From Tulasnella sp. 424 (lineage: Eukaryota; Basidiomycota; Agaricomycetes; Cantharellales; Tulasnellaceae): a stretch of DNA of 10,294 bases. This document shows, one piece after another, positions 7,047 through 10,294 of the stretch. How positions within the stretch are numbered: position 1 is the first letter of the stretch; every line of letters begins with the position of its first letter. A model generated the notes under the pieces. The model did not search any database and was not told where the DNA came from. It saw nothing but the letters and a program-made list of their open reading frames with translations. The position numbers and the translations under genes were made by a program. The DNA lies in the NCBI GenBank assembly GCA_019633425.1, contig WSUB01000442.1:1-10294 (forward strand). The letters are read 5' to 3'.

Positions 7047-7974
7047 TAGGGACTAGTTTGAGCGTACCTGGGACTCACCACGCTCCCATCCGCGGATAGG
7101 TACCGAATCTCACACGGATGCGAAGCTGGTGAGTTCTGCATCCTGACTCCAGGGTCCACCTGCGGATAACCATCTGCGGAACTCGTGGATTATCCATCCC
7201 ACCCGCCACTAAATGTATTAAGTAATGTAAACTACATACAAATAATAATAATAAAGCTCTCTAGGTTGAAGATCCATGATCAAATGCTGCAGACAAGTTC
7301 TTGAGGTTCATTGTTTCTTGCACCATGCAGCAGTGCCCATGCAAGCACGATAGACAATGTGGTTGGGATTGGTGTGACAGGTAGAAGCAAAATCCATGTT
7401 TTCGGCTGGTACCTCAGGATGCTCCCGCTGATGAAGCAATATGGTATAGTAGTCGTATTTGGGTGAGTGCCAAGTCTTCTTTGCCCCTGCAATAGAGAAT
7501 TAGAAACGATGGCCTCACACTTAATGCCACCAGACACACCTATGTATAATAATAGCCTTGTTGGTCAGATTCGAAACTTTTGCGTCAGTCTAACTTGGAA
7601 TTATTAATTTCTTTGGGTTGCTTCATTTCTTGACGGGTTCAGATGTGCCTGGAGGGGTAGGGATAACACCAGGAGTGAGCAATTGGGCGAGTGCAAAGAG
7701 ATGGGAGTCACCGGTTTGCAGCGGTGTCGACTCCTTGCTGTTTTTGTCGTCCGAATTATCTGTAGTAAGAGTTGCAAGAAACGTGCAGTGCAGGCTCGAG
7801 CAGGGGGCAAACAGACGGATGGTTGGATTATCTGCGGGAATCACGCACACAACCACGCTTTGCACCCGTAGTCGCCCAACCCGTCACAAGTAGATTTCCT
7901 ATGGACGTTTTGTGAGCGGATGACAGCAGGTTGGTGATCCACCCATGAGATCTGCCACCCGCCGCTAGTCCCTA
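7047..7974. mobile_element. hAT-like non-autonomous element, 928 bp
   Basis: It has perfect 10-bp terminal inverted repeats, TAGGGACTAG (7047-7056) and CTAGTCCCTA (7965-7974). They are flanked by a perfect 8-bp direct duplication, CTTCCGAT (7039-7046 and 7975-7982). An 8-bp duplication with a (C/T)AGGG terminus is the signature of the hAT superfamily. Subterminal DNA is rich in GCGGAT and CCCGCC words, at 7090-7210 and 7825-7965, plausible transposase-binding motifs. At 928 bp it cannot hold a hAT transposase. The empty site is visible in the mirror arm of the host element near 8600-8625, which confirms the insertion. Confidence 0.82.
7308..7486 (-). pseudogene. Coding-like fragment inside the hAT-like element
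   Basis: Not recognised. On the - strand an acceptor-like CTATTGCAG precedes 7486, and an open stretch of 58 codons runs to TGA at 7310-7308. The peptide contains KKTWHSPKYDYYTILL and ends RACMGTAAWCKKQ; its aromatic and charged residues look more like real protein than chance. Upstream on the same strand, about 7800-7624, another open stretch (...NSKESTPLQTGDSHLF... ending SEPVKK) may be a further exon, but I cannot join the two with confidence. Possibilities are a captured host-gene piece or a remnant of hAT coding sequence. Confidence 0.25.
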
Positions 7975-7982
7975 CTTCCGAT

Positions 7983-8204
7983 TGGAAGGTATGCTGACTA
8001 ATTCAGCACCTCAGGTGACGCTGTCAGAGGAGTTCGCCAAGGGCGTAAGGGTCCTCACACCTTCCCATCACCTCAGGCAATGTGAACGAGCTGTTGGTGC
8101 CAGGGACCAGAGAGGTTGCAGTCCCGACTGGCGCGTTGGCTGCTGTCGTCGACGATGGCCAAGACTGCAGAGGTGGCACACGGCCGTCATATAATCGTAC
8201 ATAA
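7983..8204 (+). repeat. Left arm (inner part) of the Mutator-like element
   Basis: This is an inverted copy of about 8384-8597, with blocks such as GCTGACTAATTCAGCACCTC and AAGGGTCCTCACACCTTCC conserved. Similarity is high to about 8155 and weaker to about 8204. Each arm holds a small palindrome, TGCTGA..TCAGCA. Open frames here are noncoding shadows that appear in both arms. Confidence 0.8.
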
Positions 8205-8383
8205 CAAAGACTTCTCTCTGTGCTTGTTTTAATGAAAAAAATTCAAAATTTGTCAAACCAGCGTGTATGACGGTCAGTGTTGGATGTCATCACCGCGCCT
8301 GCTGTCTGTCGGCGCTCAAAACACACATAGACTTAGCAAAGCATTTACAGTACAGCTATTATCTATTTCTAGATACCAGTCTA

Positions 8384-8664
8384 ACAACCTACATACAATC
8401 GCCAATCGCCGCGCACTGTCTGTGGTCGTGGCCATCGTCAACAGCGACAACCAATGCGCCAGTCTGGACTGCGACGCTCTGGTCCCTGGTACCTCCAGCT
8501 TGTTCACATCGGCTGAAGTGACAGGAAGGTGTGAGGACCCTTACGTCCTTGGCAAACTCCTCTGACGGTGTCACCCGAGGTGCTGAATTAGTCAGCACAC
8601 CTTCTGATCGGAAGGGGTCGCTGTGGGGGGTTTCTCCGAGGGGGGTCGCTGATTAGAATAAGCC
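8384..8664 (-). repeat. Right arm of the Mutator-like element
   Basis: This is the uninterrupted arm. It pairs first with 7983-8204 and then, beyond the hAT-like insertion site, with 6991-7046. The C/G-rich outer part (about 8605-8650) contains runs of G that match the C runs at 7008-7040. Comparing the two arms gives a direct view of the pre-insertion sequence. Confidence 0.8.
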
Positions 8665-8674
8665 GGAAATTTCC

Positions 8675-9030
8675 ATACATGTATATAATTACTTTCTATT
8701 GCCACTGAAAAGTTTATACAAAATAATACTCAGAAATGGGGGAATTGCAGCTCAAATATGTTGAAATGGGGTTTCCTGTAGAACGTGACAAAAATCACTT
8801 TCCGCCTATTGTTTCGCAAACAGCTGTAAGAGCATGGGGGAATATATAGCACACAAATTGAAATTTTATACAATTTTTTTTTATATTCACTCTACATTGC
8901 ATTCTTCCCATAACCATTTCAACAGGTTGTGGGTCTTGTTAGCGGGATTTACTTTGTAGTTTTTGACTAATCATTTTCTTGTCATCTTTTACTAAGACTC
9001 CCCACGTAATCCATCTGTCTTTGCTGTTAT
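8675..9030. other. AT-rich spacer, no gene seen
   Basis: AT-rich DNA with T runs (about 8873-8883). No open frame with an ATG, RNA gene or repeat is supported. The sequence starting at 8674 is presumably the continuation of the target into which the Mutator-like element inserted next to 6982. Confidence 0.5.
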
Positions 9031-9093
9031 GTGCTCAACATCCTTCCATTCCACCTCCACCCGTACCTAACGCTGACGACCCCTTTTTCTTTT

Positions 9094-9793
9094 ATGGCTC
9101 CTTTTTCGTTCTCTCCTTTCTTTTCTCTTCTTCATGCCCTCTCCACTGGCTGTTTTTCCTTCTATTTTTTGCTCCTCGTTTTTGGACTCGGTTTTATGAG
9201 TACATGGCTTTCCTTTTCTTTCTTTCTCTCTTTGTTCGCTGCTCACATCACATGCAGGCTTCATATTTCCGCTCTCAGAATTTCTTATGTCAAGTCCTTT
9301 CGTTGGTCTGGGTGTTCCAGGTTGTGGTCCCTTCTCCTTTGCCTCCCTGTGCTCATGTCCCCTTCATGTTCCAACCTTTCTATCAAGATAGCTGTTAGCA
9401 ATGGCAACACCTCTGCTTCAATGTCACACGTCCTGCCCAACAGTTCGCCTTGTTTGGACCGTTTTTCAGGTATGTTCCCCTTTTCCTTCCATGTGTTTTC
9501 CCTTTCTTACACTTCTTCTGTTTATCAAGGGTCCTCTGCTCCATTTGCGTCCACTCCTGTGATTGACCCCTTCCATTATCCTTATGGAGTTTCCGCCGGG
9601 TCTGGTGCCACTTCCCCTGCTTCTACTTTACCTGGTATGTTGTTCTGAACCATGGGATCTGCATATATGCGGATGCCCCACCACTGAATGTACTAGTAGT
9701 TAGCCTCCCCAATCAGTCCTTTAGGGAATATATGTTCTTTTCCTTTTTCTCTTGTTTCTACCAGTAGTATTACAAAAAGTCAAAAGTAAATAG
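9094..9793 (+). other. Pyrimidine-rich region; weak candidate for a spliced gene end
   Basis: The + strand is strongly T/C-rich from about 9075 to 9650, which by itself opens long frames. One frame runs from ATG 9094 to TGA 9646 with a hydrophobic first half and a Ser/Pro-rich second half. Intron-like signals are present. GTATGT follows TTTTTCAG near 9471, with a pyrimidine tract and TATCAAG 60 bp on. GTATGT at 9635 is followed by TTCTACCAG at 9764, after which the frame reads to TAG 9791-9793, with AATAAA at 9797-9802. That order would suit a gene's 3' end, but the composition makes chance a serious alternative. No product is recognised. Confidence 0.2.
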
Positions 9794-9929
9794 CCTAATA
9801 AATGAACGAATTACCATTTTGGGCCATTTTTGGGAAACCAGATCGACAATCTTGAATTTCCGACCATCCGTCAAAGTAGGAAACATTCCTACTTCAGCGA
9901 TTAGTCTTAGTGGGTTGATTCGTCGCCGA

Positions 9930-10060
9930 TGCACGTGTTAGAACACGCTGCAACCATCCGGGGGCGGGCCCAATAGCTGATCCAGCGGATTAAGCGCCCA
10001 GGCCAAACACTGGCCACTGGCCAATCCCCCCGGAGCTGCTCCAACTCCCCAGAACTTAGT
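9930..10060. promoter_or_regulatory. GC-rich block with CACGTG and two CCAAT motifs
   Basis: In otherwise AT-rich surroundings this block contains CACGTG (9932-9937), an inverted pair CGTGTT/AACACG (9934-9947), CCAAT at 9970-9974 and 10021-10025, and a tandem TGGCCA (10011-10016, 10018-10023). Such a cluster is compatible with a promoter for a gene to the right of the window, or with the regulatory part of a long terminal repeat starting TGTTAG at 9936. Neither can be confirmed here. Confidence 0.22.
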
Positions 10061-10098
10061 AGAAGTACGTAGAATAATCTAGAATGTTTGTAGCTAGA

Positions 10099-10144
10099 TA
10101 ATAAATACGGTTGTCACGATATCTGTGACAAACAGTATTTATTA
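10099..10144. repeat. 46-bp near-perfect palindrome
   Basis: TAATAAATACGGTTGTCAC (10099-10117) mirrors GTGACAAACAGTATTTATTA (10125-10144) with one mismatch and one 1-base gap. The centre, GATATC, is itself palindromic, so almost the whole segment is self-complementary. It directly abuts a second stem-loop at 10145-10193. Confidence 0.82.
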
Positions 10145-10193
10145 CACTGACAAGTGTTGAGAGTTCAATATGGGAACTCCAACCCTTGTCACA
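10145..10193. repeat. Second stem-loop, adjacent
   Basis: CACTGACAAGTGTTGAGAGTTC (about 10145-10166) pairs imperfectly with GAACTCCAACCCTTGTCACAC (about 10174-10194) around a 7-base loop. The strongest part is GAGTTC/GAACTC and GACAAG/CTTGTC. It shares the TTGTCAC/GTGACAA word with the neighbouring palindrome, so the two hairpins may be related by duplication or be a paired binding site. From here to the end of the window I see no further feature. Confidence 0.6.
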
Positions 10194-10294
10194 CCCCTAG
10201 CAAATCATGATTTTCTCATGTGACTTAGTGTGATAAAATCCTTGGAGGTGGTGGACCTTTCTCACAATTTCCTCAGCTAAGAAAATTACTTGAG

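Larger units (their letters stand above)
6991..8664. mobile_element. Mutator-like long-inverted-repeat element (non-autonomous), split by a hAT-like insertion
   Basis: Both ends carry the same inverted sequence: GGCTTATTCTAATCAGCGAC from 6991, mirrored by ...GAATAAGCC ending at 8664. Immediately outside, GGAAATTTC is present in direct orientation on both sides (6982-6990, 8665-8673). A 9-bp duplication with long inverted repeats is characteristic of Mutator-like elements. Once the 936 bp of insert plus duplicated target are set aside, the element is about 740 bp with arms of about 280 bp and a spacer near 8205-8383. It has no transposase frame. Caveat: GGAAATTTC is nearly palindromic, so it could belong to the terminal repeat, but that reading needs an extra 1-base indel. 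Confidence 0.7.

Noticed and set aside
8263..8598. Several overlapping short frames on both strands
   Set aside because: They lie in the noncoding arms and spacer of the Mutator-like element, and mirror versions occur in the opposite arm near 7982-8194.
9067..9264. Lys/Glu/Arg-rich - strand frame
   Set aside because: It is the complement of a T/C-rich tract; AAG/GAA/AGA codons arise from composition alone, and no motif or good start context supports a gene.
9936..10202. LTR beginning TGTTAG and ending CTAGCA
   Set aside because: The TG...CA ends and CCAAT/TATA-like words are suggestive, but the flanking five bases do not match, no primer-binding site follows, and no retrotransposon protein is in the window.

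Overview
The window looks like transposon-dense DNA from a filamentous fungus, most likely a basidiomycete (possibly an Agaricomycete). The evidence is eukaryotic: short GT-AG introns of 45-80 bp with CTAAC-type branch sites, a broken fungal pogo-type DDE transposase, and a decayed gene resembling a repeated basidiomycete family of unknown function. There is no bacterial operon structure, rRNA, tRNA or CRISPR array. Hardly any intact protein-coding gene is present. What fills the window is at least four separate mobile or foldback structures.

Layout. (1) 1-118 may be the spliced 3' end of a + strand gene; two small palindromes follow it. (2) About 417-2878 is a large mirror-image (foldback) structure with an axis near 1645. 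Each arm carries five diverged copies of a unit of about 162-175 bp, flanked outside by TGTAG/CTACA-rich stretches; no transposase is visible. (3) 3206-5747 is a complete but dead Tc1/mariner-pogo element with near-perfect 22-bp terminal inverted repeats and a TA duplication. Its transposase has one clean 80-bp intron, three frameshifts and two in-frame stops, and the first catalytic Asp reads Asn. (4) 6119-6806 (- strand) is a decayed gene with two introns and one in-frame TGA. Its apparent start codon lies inside a 202-bp hairpin (6781-6982). (5) 6991-8664 is a long-inverted-repeat element with a 9-bp duplication, which suggests a Mutator-like non-autonomous element. It is split by a 928-bp non-autonomous hAT-like element (7047-7974) with perfect 10-bp terminal repeats and a perfect 8-bp duplication. 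(6) 8675-9800 is AT-rich and then pyrimidine-rich, with a weak candidate for a spliced 3' gene end. (7) 9930-10294 has a GC-rich CCAAT-containing block followed by two back-to-back stem-loops.

The parts do not form a pathway. They record successive insertions: the hAT-like element entered the Mutator-like element, which itself landed at the edge of the hairpin. The strongest candidates for something undescribed are the symmetric 5+5 foldback structure and the hairpin that overlaps a gene start. All family assignments come from reading motifs and termini by eye; no database search was run.
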